Below, one piece after another: positions 49,050 through 60,950 of a stretch of 64,000 bases of DNA (positions are counted from its first letter, which is position 1; each line of letters begins with the position of its first letter). The notes beneath the pieces are model-generated. The model saw only the letters and a program-made list of their open reading frames with translations, had not been told where the DNA came from and did no database searches. Both the position numbers and the translations under genes were made by a program. Origin of the DNA: Sweltsa coloradensis (Eukaryota > Arthropoda > Insecta > Plecoptera > Chloroperlidae); the NCBI GenBank assembly GCA_024449915.1, contig JAMZAV010001865.1, positions 1 to 64,000 on the forward strand, read 5' to 3'.

Positions 49050-49857
49050 ATGTTATTAATGTAAAAGTTTAATATTTTGTTGAATTCATCATTAATTAGT
49101 CTTCGATCAATCTCGGCTATGAGCTACATATGTGCAATTTTTATTTTTATTTAACTACTGTATTGTTAGCCTGCGTGCATTTTATTTAATGGTTTTAGCA
49201 TGTAGGCCTACCTAATAAATAATAATACTGTACCTTATAATACATTTTATGATGACTAGACAATGACCCATGGTTTACAATGACAAATTGCTATTATTAT
49301 CTGTAAGCCTTTTTACTTTTTAGAAATTGGTATGCCTAACTTTACATTGCATAAACTAATAGACTGCTGTAAGTTGTCGAATCATCCTACAGTGAAATGT
49401 TATGTACATATTTTTCATATACTACATTTAAAACTATAAAACCGATAACAAAAGAATGAAGGCCTATTGTATTGATGAAGAAACTGCTCAATTCAATACA
49501 GGTAGTAAATGGAGAAAAAACTGCTAGTGATAACTAAAAAGTAAAAACATGTAACTGAGGTCCACTGTTTTTTAATAATATGAAATAATGCATAGGTACT
49601 ACTTGGTACTTCATGAATGTGTGCCTATACATGGGCTTGTAACTATGGACAGGGTATGCTCAACTGAATTATATCAGCAAATAAAACCATCAAACTTTAG
49701 TGTCAAGTCTTTGGCTTCAATGTTATTAGTATTATGTAGGCTACGCCCACCAGTTGCTATGGATTATTCACTTACACTAGGTCATGCATATACATGAGTA
49801 GGTAGCTCATGACAGATTGTAAAAGAACACTTGGCAAAATAGTTTTCGGGCAACTTA
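49050..49857. other. 3' untranslated and downstream region
   Basis: AT-rich sequence after the MEIOC stop with several AATAAA sites. No further gene. Confidence 0.4.
49214..49219 (+). promoter_or_regulatory. candidate polyadenylation signal of the MEIOC homologue
   Basis: AATAAA lies 165 bases after the stop codon. It is the first canonical signal downstream. Other AATAAA copies follow (for example near 49680), so the true 3' end is not settled by sequence alone. Confidence 0.4.
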
Positions 49858-49859
49858 TA

Positions 49860-50020
49860 CCGTGTTGAGCCAAATATAGGCCGAACCTAAATATAAGCCA
49901 ACCCCTAACTTTTCTTGTTGAAATATATAAAAGCATAATCCCTATGCATATAAGCTGGTTTAAGGGACTTTTGAGGCTTAAAATAATGAAAAATGTTGGC
50001 TTATATTCAGGACAAAACGG
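49860..50020. mobile_element. small MITE, relative of 48239-48418
   Basis: The ends are TACCGTGTTGAGCCAAATAT and its imperfect complement ATATTCAGGACAAAACGGTA, with TA at 49858-49859 and 50021-50022. ATATAAGCC motifs repeat inside. 161 bases, no coding capacity. Confidence 0.65.
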
Positions 50021-50022
50021 TA

Positions 50023-52153
50023 GTAATCATGAATCATGAATCATGTTCATGAACAAGGTAGGCCTATGCATTTACAAAAACAATAAACATTAAACTAGGC
50101 CTTACTGGTCAACTTCAAATAACTAAATTCTTAAAATTCCAAATGCTACACAATTATTAGTTAACATAGAATTTGTGTACATGTTCATACTGCATGAATT
50201 TTCCTAGAATGAAAATCTAGAACGACAATCATAAACCAAATAATTTCATCAATCATATTATTATGTAGGTACATTGTAGGCCTACAGTATGAAATGTTAT
50301 TTATTAGTAGATAGGTCTACTTATGTCTAGGTGCATGTATACATGTCCCAGTAGTAGGTGACCTATTTACAGTGGAGTCTCAATTATATGTTTTTAATAG
50401 AGACTAGTTTAAATTAAATAATGTCTAGATTCACTGTTTAAGTGAAAAATTAGATGGTTTAAATATGATGGGAATGGTAAAAGTGCTGTATGACAAATCT
50501 TCTATGGGCCTTTGCATTTACCCAACTATAGGTTAATTAAGAGTTTAATGAAATGTGTGCTATATTTTAGACCAAGGTGCTGTAATATGCTTGTGCATAC
50601 AAGTACTACTACATATATTAACCCAATTTTGGGCTACTTCCCTTAACTAAGAGCTTTATGAAAATAATGTTTGCTAGGAATGGTAAATATTAAGACCAAG
50701 GTGGTATACATACTAGATGTACTTTCAGCTATAGGAAAATGAAACTCCAAAATACATACTAGTATTATGAACTTGAATTAGATTGAAAAATACTAAATAG
50801 TACTATTACTATGTATCTTAAATTATTTTTAAGTACCTATTAGGGAGGTATGGATAGCTACCTACCTCTGCCTCTCATACTAATTCAAGACTTCAGCTGT
50901 CTACGCATAAATAAAATACACACACAACTAGAGCCTAACACTAACAGTGAGGAGAAAAGAGCTTAGCTTGTTATATAAGAGAATGAACATAATAATATCT
51001 ATCCTACGGCTGATACTAAATAGACAGATTTTTATATTGGAGTTTGGGAAAACAATAATTTAACTTAAGAAAATGTGATTTATCCAATAAGATTGCAAAT
51101 GAGGATATAGAGGGAATTCATATTCTTAATTAATATATTTTAAGTTATTTATTTAGTATCGTCTCAAAAGCACAATTTACATTAAAGAGACGTACAGCTA
51201 TAAAATCAATTAATCATTATTTATTTAGTAATTTATAGTAGTTGCAAAAGAACCATGCCTGCCAACTAATATTTCAGTATTCCAAACACACACACAATAA
51301 TATGTTAGTTTGATACGAGTATCTACAGCAACAAACATGGTGAAACCAGGTCTTGTTCTCTCTTCATACCATTGTATGAGAAATTTGACTTACGGTAGAT
51401 ATTCAGCCTCACTGATTTCCCGCCTAGATCTTAGCATTAGGTCTACTTGATTTTGTTGTTAGAAATTGGCAGGTATGAAGAATTCTGTTGATTTAGGGTT
51501 TTTAATTTCTTCCAAGAAAAGCAGTAAAATATAATTTATTTTTTATAGTACCGCCTATGCCATTGTATACGTACTAATTTATATAAATCTTAATATCTAT
51601 TATTCTTTATTTAAGGGGAAAGTTTATTAAGTATTCAAAAAGATTTAACAGTAATATTATTTTCATTATACGGTACATGTTTGATTAAAAGCTGTGACAG
51701 TTGGGCTAAAACATTTCTATGAAAAGTTGGTTACAATTTTTGAGTTAAGGAAATGGTTTCACTGAAATACTAGTATGTTTATTCATAACACTTGGTTTCT
51801 TACTAAGGCTAAACTCGCGGACTGATTCAATTTTAGGGAGTACTATGACATTATTTTGTTATCGAAGCAAATGTTCACGGTTGTATGTGAATTGTGATAC
51901 TTTGTATGTAGGTACCTAGTTCTGTACTTGAACTGAAACTAACCAGTTAAAGCAATGGAATGACACAAATAAAGTACTTTAACTACGCACTAATTATGTT
52001 GGCTAAGAACTAAGCTAAGTATTGAGCTACTCTACTGCGCATAGCAATTTACACATATCTACATTAGCCAACAAGTTATCTATTTTACAAGTTATTGTGC
52101 ATTATTGTAGTAATAGATAGCCTATATCTTATTACTGTACTATATAAAAATAT
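50023..52153. other. AT-rich intergenic sequence
   Basis: No gene, RNA or element ends recognised. It has lower TAGGCCTA density than the left half. Confidence 0.4.
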
Positions 52154-52245
52154 TATATTGGAGTAGGTAGGATCCAACAGCTTACCTTCGAAGCTGCTGA
52201 ATTTCACATTATTATACTCCAGCCGATTGGCATTCTATCAACATG
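52154..52245. mobile_element. minimal Penelope remnant, two ends joined
   Basis: GGATCCAACAGCTTACCTTC and GCTGCTGAATTTC match the end of the large element at 42014-42058. ATACTCCAGCCGATTGG then matches its other flank at 48491-48507. All coding sequence is absent. Probably a deletion derivative of the same family. Confidence 0.65.
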
Positions 52246-55200
52246 ACCTATATAAAGATATTGTTTAAAAGTGATGCTCCATGAGTGCTTACAAGCTAGA
52301 AGATGTACTGAACTATTACATTGCATCACAACCGTGTTTTTTTTTCTAGAAATTCTTTGTGTCATTTATGGTTCAGTCTATGTAACATCCAACAATTGTA
52401 ACTTAGTACATGGCCTGAATGAACCTTGCCATAATTTTACATATAAATTTAATCTAATTTGACACCTGTTTTAAAATAAATATTATTACTTTTACCAGTA
52501 GGCCTAGGCTTCACACTGGAAAATAAAATCAGTATAATATGAAGACCACATTTTGGTAAAATTAAATTATACCATATTATAGCGGATGTGCTGCAAAGGG
52601 TTCTGTTTAATGTACGACTCGTTGCACCCATCACTTGACTGACATTATACTGTCTTGCTAAATAATTGCATGTGTTAAAAGTGTGCTTTGGACTTGGACA
52701 TTCAATGTAAATAACTTTGGACCACCTTTATTTTACCTTTTTTGTTTTTTTTTATTTATAACAAATGTTTACAGACAGCATGCACAACTACACCTTTGTA
52801 ATTTATACCTTGCAACCTTTGTATGGTTGATAGAACATGAATTGTCCAGCAGCACTGACGCCAGTCATGACCACGGCCCATTAGATAAATACCTTCACGC
52901 TAACATTATCTCAACATTGCTCTTGTCTAGTTTCCAAGAGCTTCTAGACAGTTGACCTGTAAATCATATTCTATGCTTGCAATATCTGTTAGGCAGTTTC
53001 TTTGCTTCCCAAAGTTCACCCATGATGAGCCATATTATTTAATTTTATCGTATGGTAAACATGAATATCGATCACGCTATATCAAACTTTTGGGGCCACA
53101 AAAATTACCGACTTTACTACCCTTGACAAAATTTGTGTTTTATCATTGCGATGTGCTTGGGGTAGGTCACTGTTTACGTTGCAACAGGAAACAATGTATA
53201 AACTGCAAATCCTCTTGGATATATCCTTCAACGTATGCCTGCTGAGTAGTAGAACTCGGCTGGTATGTGAAGCATTAGCGCCTCAGGAGCTGATGAGATT
53301 ATTACATGTAAAATATTTATACAGTTTACTAATACAGTCCAGTAATTAATGTTTTGTTACATGGCGGGGGGGGGGGGGGGGGGTCATTTTTTAGTTTGAA
53401 TTGGACACAAGAGTTAAAATACTACTCTATTACAGATATCAATTTAACAGGAAGAAAATGTTTTAAAATGTAGTGTTTGATTGAAATATGAATTTCATGA
53501 TTCCATATTGGATTTGGCTCTGCTCAACATTGTGCTCACACTCTAGCCTTCTGCATCCTTTTTACGAAATTATATCAAAATACTAGTACCACAATAGGTT
53601 TGAAATGTCAAAAATGAACCCAATTCTCAAAAAAATTATAATTAACCATTTCAGGCAAATTGAAATAGTATGTGGTTTAGGTATCGGTAGTCTAATATAG
53701 GTACCTAAAATTGTTTTGAAGCATGCAGCCATTTAAAGCTACGATATCAACATGTTCTTGACATTTAACCTTTTGTTTTACAAATCAATGCTGTTGAACT
53801 GGATTGCAGCCAGTCAGCAGTCCCCAAATAAAAATACTGACCCCTCATCGGCCCGTTGAGGCCGCGCACATGAGCATACTTACTAACTATACCTACCTAC
53901 TTTTGAAGCAATTTATAATAAACTATTGAATTGTGAGCTAGCCTAGAATTTCACGCACTAAAAGTCTAAAATGCTTTTATTAGCAAGAATAAATTAATGT
54001 ACTAATGTGACATTAAACATCATTGCTTGCAGTGCACTCCTTTCCCCCACATTTTCATAGGATGGCACAAGAATGGACCATTTTTCTCTGATTATTTCAT
54101 TGTGAAAGTAGGTATTTAAAAACTTTGATACACTTGATATTAGATGGAAAATTAAAAGTAATTTGAAATAATTATGATGTGTCAATTTTACGATGACTTC
54201 AAAATTACAAAATTATAAGTTTGTGAAAATATGTTGGCATAATATCCACACAATATTATTTATTTTTCTACCATATTCTTTTACTCGTGATTGTGTTTTA
54301 ATTTATTGCCGTTCATATTTCACAAGTAGCCTATTGCAATCTTGAATCTATCATTATTACATTGCAAACTCCCCTCTCCTACAGTCATAGCTTAATTGTA
54401 TAGTGTACCTGAGTGTAGGTTAGGTAGTTCTTACTATATACAATTTAACATTTGTTACAGAAATTAAACAATACTGGACATACTAAACACAGTGAATTCT
54501 GTGTGCATAAATATTAAATATTGTAGAAGAAACATATCAAAATTAGGACTGTATGGCACTACATAATTTTCTTAACCGTCAATTAAAAAAATATTGCAAA
54601 CAGTACCCTCCTTCCTTCCTCATTTCCTCCTTTTTTGCCATTGCTTCTCTTGTTAACACATTTAGTAAATGAATCAAGTTTTAAAACTAAACTCTATAGT
54701 ACATGTCTAAATAAATGAAGTTTGTACACTAGGCCAACTTATACTTTAAATAAAACCCATTATTATTCATCATTGTGTCCCAGCAACTTGATATTTTATA
54801 AATGTGTTGCTGGGAGTTGACAGGAGAAAAGGCAGAACTCATTTTGCATGAAATGAATAAAAGAGAGTTCACACACCCAAATTAAAATTATGGGCTCTTA
54901 ATAATTTCAATTGTATTTTTAACTTTGTGTGGTTTTCATTATTTAATACTTTCTGTCCTCAACATGACTAAGCACAGTTGTGATTTATTTTAAAATTTGT
55001 GTTTTGCTACTTGCTATAATATTATATACCTAATATGTACTTATTTATTTATTTAATTATTTATGTATTTATTTATCTATTAATTTATGTATTTATTAAT
55101 TAATGTAGTATTTATTATTAATGTATTTAATTTATTAATTAATGTGTTAACATTGTACTACATTGCCAAATCAAACTTGTCGTCCAATCCCAACTAATGT

Positions 55201-57250
55201 GTGTTGCTTGTTAAGGGGTAGGCGTAGACCTACAGCTGATTTTCATATTTGTGCAATCTTTAAATTGACTATTACAAGTCTTATTTAATAAGTTATTTAT
55301 TAACTAATACCTTGCGTAATTTACTATTGGAGGTACGGTACCTATCTTTAAAAGTTAACTATAGTTGATTGGGATGTGGTAGTTTTTATTACCAATATTT
55401 AGAGGTCTGAGTAAATGGTTTTATTTTTTCCTAAAATTGGTTTTCAAAAATGTAAAAAAAATGGTGTTGTTTTTATTTTATTTTCGCATTTCTCGCATGG
55501 CAAAACAGGGGGGAATTCCAATATGCACACAAATCACCATTTTTTCAATCTTTCATAAAAATTTAAAAAAGAAAATGTGTTTTGTTTTCGTTTCAGCTTG
55601 TATTTAAGTAGAAACACTCGAATTCTCAGCAAGTTAAGATTGAAAGTTTGTGAATAGAGGAGATAATGTTGATTTTGTGAGAGGAAAAAACAAAAAAGTT
55701 TTTATTTTGCTAAATAACTGTTAGTTTGGTGTTTTACCATTTAGAGGTGTTATTTTTTATTTATCATTTAGCGGCGTTATTTAGGTTTAATTAAATAAAA
55801 CCATTTTCACGGGTCTGTGCCAATATTGTTACATACCTAATATACATATTATACATAATATAACTTATTTATGTAGAACAAAATTAGAAACATCAAACTT
55901 GGTTGTTTGAAAAGGGATAGATCCGGTATTGTATGATGATGTAGGTAGGTATGTAGTTACTTTGTGTGTCCCTACAGTAAAGTATTACTATTTGGCATCA
56001 TAACACTAGATTTACAAAAGGCTATTACAGTAACCCAAAAGATAATTTTGTATAAGATAGAAGATCCAGCTCTATAGGCTCAAGGATCTTTGGGCAACTC
56101 TCTACAATCTTTAGAAAAAGATTTTTCCAGGTACATAAAGCTAGGTTGCTTAATATTATGAAATCCAATTTTCCAAATATCATTACACCTTGTTAAACTA
56201 CTAGTAATTGGTATACAATATCCCATTTAGTGCAGTGGTGTCAGATATTGGGGTCCCTCCCCATTACTTTTGCTTGTATTTAACTGTGGCTTTGATGTGT
56301 AATAGACAATAGTAAGTAAGATACTTGAAGGCTAGATCTTATTGTAGCAATTTAAAACATGTGTGTTTATCGATAGTGTCTGGTACCAAACACTTTTTTT
56401 GTGACTGATTACAACATTACTATCTAATACAAAATACAAGCTAAATTGCATGTATCTAATGAGAACATGCTGATGGTTTGATTTAATCTCCCTGGTAAAG
56501 CATAACATGCAGCAGTTCAAATAGCTAATGAACACTCATTGATGACTAAAACTAAAAACTAATATTGGTTGCCCATACCTGCATTGTTTGTTAGTTTATC
56601 TGGGCATAGGAATTTTTTAGCCCTGTTTTGTGTGTGTCATTGTATTTTATTCATAATGTAATTCAATTTAATTCAATAATTTTATTCATTCATGTAACTA
56701 CTAATACAGTAATTACAATTAATCTCCACAATCAAACATGGGGTAATAGGGAGTGCTGCTATTTATTGAAATCATCCTTTACTGTCAGGAGGGATGTAAT
56801 ATGGCTTTGATAATACTGATTGTATGCTTCTGTGCAAGTTGAAATGGTATCAGACTGTAAAATCCAAGCACTACCAACAATAAACCAATTTTACTACAAT
56901 TAACAACAATGTGCATTATTTAAATTTTATATGCCTACACTCCTTCTCTTTGAGCAGCTTCCATACTTGAGAAGTTAATATTAAGCCTATAACGATAATT
57001 TAGAAACTCTGGCAACTTGACTTGCACGAGATTATTACTACTATTAGATTCCATTTTTATTACTCGCTTCGAACGCTGGTTGAAACGACGTGCGTAACCG
57101 ACTTGCGTTTTCACTGACCGTCGTCAGCAATCACAACACAATGGTAGCATAACCTAGGCTATAATGTGTTTATTCATTATTGTATTAAGGGATTGGCGGG
57201 AAAGCATGTATTGATTGGTCTGGGCTCTATTTATCGTTAATAAATACATT
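52246..57250. other. AT-rich intergenic sequence
   Basis: Only short frames with no protein similarity that I recognise. It holds a G run (about 53366-53383) and an ATTT/TTAATTTATT tract (55040-55140). Confidence 0.4.
55040..55145. repeat. ATTTATTT/TTAATGTATT simple repeat
   Basis: Degenerate four- to ten-base units rich in TTTATT and TTAAT, about 100 bases. Nothing else is associated with it. Confidence 0.8.
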
Positions 57251-57258
57251 GTCTTGAA

Positions 57259-58073
57259 TAGGGCTACCATTCGTACGTTTTAGCCGGAACAGTCCCTTTT
57301 TTTGAGGTGGTTGTCCCGGTGTCCCGGCTACATTGTAGCCGGGACGCTAATGTCCCGTTTTTTAGAATGGCAAACGACCGCGCTATTTTACGGTCTAGCA
57401 TTGAATCGCCGCGCTGCAATGCAACTCTTCACCCCGACCATGGCCAGTTACCAACCACGTCCCAAAAACGAACTATAAAGATTCAAGAGCAAGGTCAAGA
57501 TCCAGGCTGCCAACAGTCGGAAGAAAGTGTCATTTTACCGATAAACTTAGACAGATTTTCTTTTTTTGTTCGAAAAAGTAACACGAATATTGAAGGATTG
57601 TGAGTGTACAATGTGTTGTGACTTTAATATATCTCCTAATTTTTGTTTCAACGTTAACATTTTCGGAATAGCGCGTAGGAAGGGGGGGGGGGAGGATGGG
57701 GAGAATTATCCTCACTTTTTGCCGTGACCCCCCCCCCCCCCACACTTCAGAAGAGCAATGACCAACAATTTCGACAATTTCCCATTGTTGGACGTGATCG
57801 CGAACGTATTGATGCATTTCAATGGTTGTAACATGATCTATATCGTCACTACCCCATTTTTTTTTTAAATTAAAGTTTTTACTCCTAAAAAAATGCATTA
57901 ATTTGGTATATCGCATTCAGACCACTCATTTTTTCTAAAACGCACCCAAACACAATATAAAAACCTGATTTTCAAAATGTTTGCCTGCGGCACTGTAGTT
58001 GCCCCCAAACCCCCCGTGCTGGTCCCCTAAAATAGTTGTCCCGTTTTTGGGTTTTTGTATTATGGGAGCCCTA
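57259..58073. mobile_element. non-autonomous hAT-type element with perfect duplication
   Basis: The ends TAGGGCTACCAT and ATGGGAGCCCTA are flanked by identical GTCTTGAA (57251-57258 and 58074-58081). TTGTCCCG motifs repeat near both ends. It is 815 bases. Frames on both strands (57307-57603 plus, 57916-57530 minus) show no transposase motif. The intact duplication suggests a fairly recent insertion. Confidence 0.85.
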
Positions 58074-58081
58074 GTCTTGAA

Positions 58082-58837
58082 TCAACAAGCAAAATATTGC
58101 ATATATATTTGGTTATATGTAGTTAGTTTACGTCGCTTGCAATCAGCTGGTAGCAGTGTGGCCGGCCATCTTCAAAGCTTACGCGAGTAACTCCGAGTTT
58201 AGACGTGGGTTGAAATTCCAACTAGTGTTGCAACTCTGTGCGTTCACACTACAAAAGTTCCCCACGTTATCGGCCAACCCGCGTTAGAAAGCGAGTAATA
58301 AAAATGGGGTCTTAGTGTAGCTCGGATACAGTACACTAGTTCTCTTCACGCTCAGATGAGCGCCGAGTAGTTTGCATCTAGCATGGTTGACTTGTGGGGT
58401 CACAAGTTCCGGCCTCGGTTTCGAGACGAGTTTAAGCGCTCAGCTCTCAGGTTTTTCCAGGTAAACGGTTAAAAACATCAGTATCATATTTCACACAAAC
58501 TTTAAGAGAGAATAGGACATGCGTTTTAGGCAAATTGCTGTTCGCTTGGCCGACTGACGCCAGTAAGTGGAGTTTTAGGGCACACAACAGTCAAGTTATC
58601 AGTGCCTAAATTTTGAACATATGTCACAAATGTGGAAATATAGGTAGGGCCTGCAGTAACACATTTCCAAATTTTGTTTTAAAAGAATTTATACAAAATA
58701 AATTAGATTTCACAAATTTTGATTTTGTTAAAAACTCCAAAAATGACTATTTTCTTGATTTTTTCCTGGCTGATTACAACAAATTTTTTAAAATCTATGA
58801 CCGCAGGGCTGTCCATGTATGCTTTAATAACAACTTT
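58082..58837. other. unassigned sequence
   Basis: Moderately GC-rich to 58450, then AT-rich. No recognisable gene or element. Confidence 0.35.
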
Positions 58838-60025
58838 GTTGGATGAGCGTAGCGAGCAAAGCGAAGATTCCATTTCACTACATTGGAGAAAAAAATCCGG
58901 AATGTTTTTTTTTTCCTTCCTTTCTTTTTTTTCTGTATTTTTGTGTGTTTGTCAGCACGATTCCGGCTAAACCGAAACTCCAATTGCGATGAAATTTTCT
59001 GGAGGCCTTCGAAATCTCTGAACTTAGAACTGCCACGTTTTTGAGCGCAATCGAAAAATTATAGAATTTCTTCGGCTTATAACACCTACATGATTTATCC
59101 GATTTTAATGATTTTTTCATAGAACCTTAATTTTATGAACTAAGATATTCGTGTGAAATTTTAGCGCAAGCGGACCACCTTGCGCAATCATTTATCCTCG
59201 AGCTACCCCCAATGAAGGGAACAGCTCCAACATTCGAGTACAAGCGAAAGTTTAATGATGCCACAATAGAAGAATTCCTATCTCAGTTGGCAACTGTCGA
59301 CTGGTCAAACATTTACGAGTTGCCACTTAGGCCTATAGACAAAATGATGGAAGCATTCCTAACCAAATTCCTCCACCAATTTAAGAGTGCCTTCCCAATC
59401 AAGACATAAAATAAGGTCACAATCAAACAAACCTTGCTGGATCACTCCAAGCTTAAAAGCGAGAGGCTGCTACCTTCGACGCCTCCACGCAGAAATTAAA
59501 TTCTCAGCAACACCAAACCCTGACAACAAAGCAAGCTACTTGCGCACTAAAAAATCTTACAGACAAAATATTGAGGATGCGAAGCGGGCTTGCAATGACA
59601 AATACATCACTGACGCCCCAAACCGAGTGAACAACAATCACCTACAATGCGTAGGCAGCAAAACAAAGCACTTGCAAAAGTAAAGATATCCCACGCAAAC
59701 TAAAAACTTTAAAAAGCTCATCCATCAACGCGGCGGGACTTTAGCGTTTTCCTAGTCGTGTTAAATTTGAGCGCAATCGAATAATTATTTCTTATGAAAA
59801 TTGCAATTTTACGATATTTTTCGTTTTTTAAATTACAAATAATTAAAATTTACAAAATTTAAGTTAATTTTTAATTTAATTTAATTTAATTTAAAAAAAA
59901 TCGACTAAGTAATGATTTTTTCACAGAACAACAGAAAATCCGCATAACACATACCACATGGCAGCTCAATGCACCAATTACGCTCATCCAACAACGCGGC
60001 GGGACTTAAGCGTTTTCCTAGTAAA
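58838..60025 (+). repeat. dispersed repeat A, copy 5, containing a LINE fragment
   Basis: The head GGATGAGCGTAGCGAGCAAA is followed by the shared block to about 59170. The family's far end returns at about 59755-60025 (AACGCGGCGGGACTTAAGCG). Between them lies a LINE fragment. Confidence 0.75.
59180..59700 (+). mobile_element. LINE fragment, endonuclease-RT linker
   Basis: Two frames join with one shift at about 59405. They read KRKFNDATIEEFLSQLATVD, LTKFLHQFKSAFPIKT, then NKPCWITPSLKA, YLRTKKSYRQNIEDAKRACN and KYITDAPNR. The order of DW...Y, F......F P.K, W(I/M)T..LK....L.....K and Y...K..Y...I...K is the linker between endonuclease and RT in jockey/CR1-type elements. RT itself is absent. 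Confidence 0.8.
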
Positions 60026-60950
60026 GTTTCATATACGTTGGATGCATCTTGTCCGAGCGAATAGCTATGTGCCAACTGCCAAATGTGTCCCATTCCATCT
60101 TAATAAAGAATCAGTCTATGTGATCCTGTACGGGTATTCCTAAATTAATTAATTGAGAATTTAAAAAGTCGAAAAATTTCCGTAATTTACTCAATTTTGG
60201 TGAATTTCGGGAATTTATTCCAAGTGTACAGATTTTTTAACATAAATTTGCATACTTTAAAATTTAAATCAATGTGAACGCGCAGGTTAATTTGGTTTAA
60301 TCGTAAGATAAACGGTTTGATGGTAATTTCCAGAACTGAAATCCATATTTTGGATTTCTTATTTTTTCACGTTTTGGACTTGTCTTTGCAATGGACTGTT
60401 ATGGCTCATATCTTGCAACCAAGTATGAATATCAATAACTTCATTTACACGGAAACAAAATTTGGTAATGATATTAGTATAACCAACCATACAGCAGAAA
60501 TCATCAACACCCGAGTGTGCGAATTTGAGTTGGGACAAGCTCAGAGGCCCTCTTAACTAATAAAACGTAAATAATATTTTAAATAATCAGGCTACTCCAT
60601 TCTTAACAGGGCTGTCAAAAAGTTTTAAACCTGGGCTGCTGTTAAAACAATTATTAAAATGTAATCTTTATGCATAGATCGATGGCTGGTCAACGACCAA
60701 TGCATGAGTATTAGATGACCATTGGGATCCAAAAAACTAATCTTGCAAGTTAAATTACTTATGTTTCTCAGAGGTTGCATTCTGTTACCTGCTGGCTTTA
60801 CTGGGAGCATAGTAAACAACAGTGCTAGCATGCACAGTCCAGTAGGCTTAGAAAACGGAATGGTTCCAGCTTGCAGCATCCAGCACAACTTAAAGGGCCT
60901 GCACAGGAGTAGCTAAATATGGGCCCGCGATGCAGTGTCCGCTTTTTAAT
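60026..60950. other. AT-rich spacer
   Basis: No gene or element recognised. Short frames only. Confidence 0.4.
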
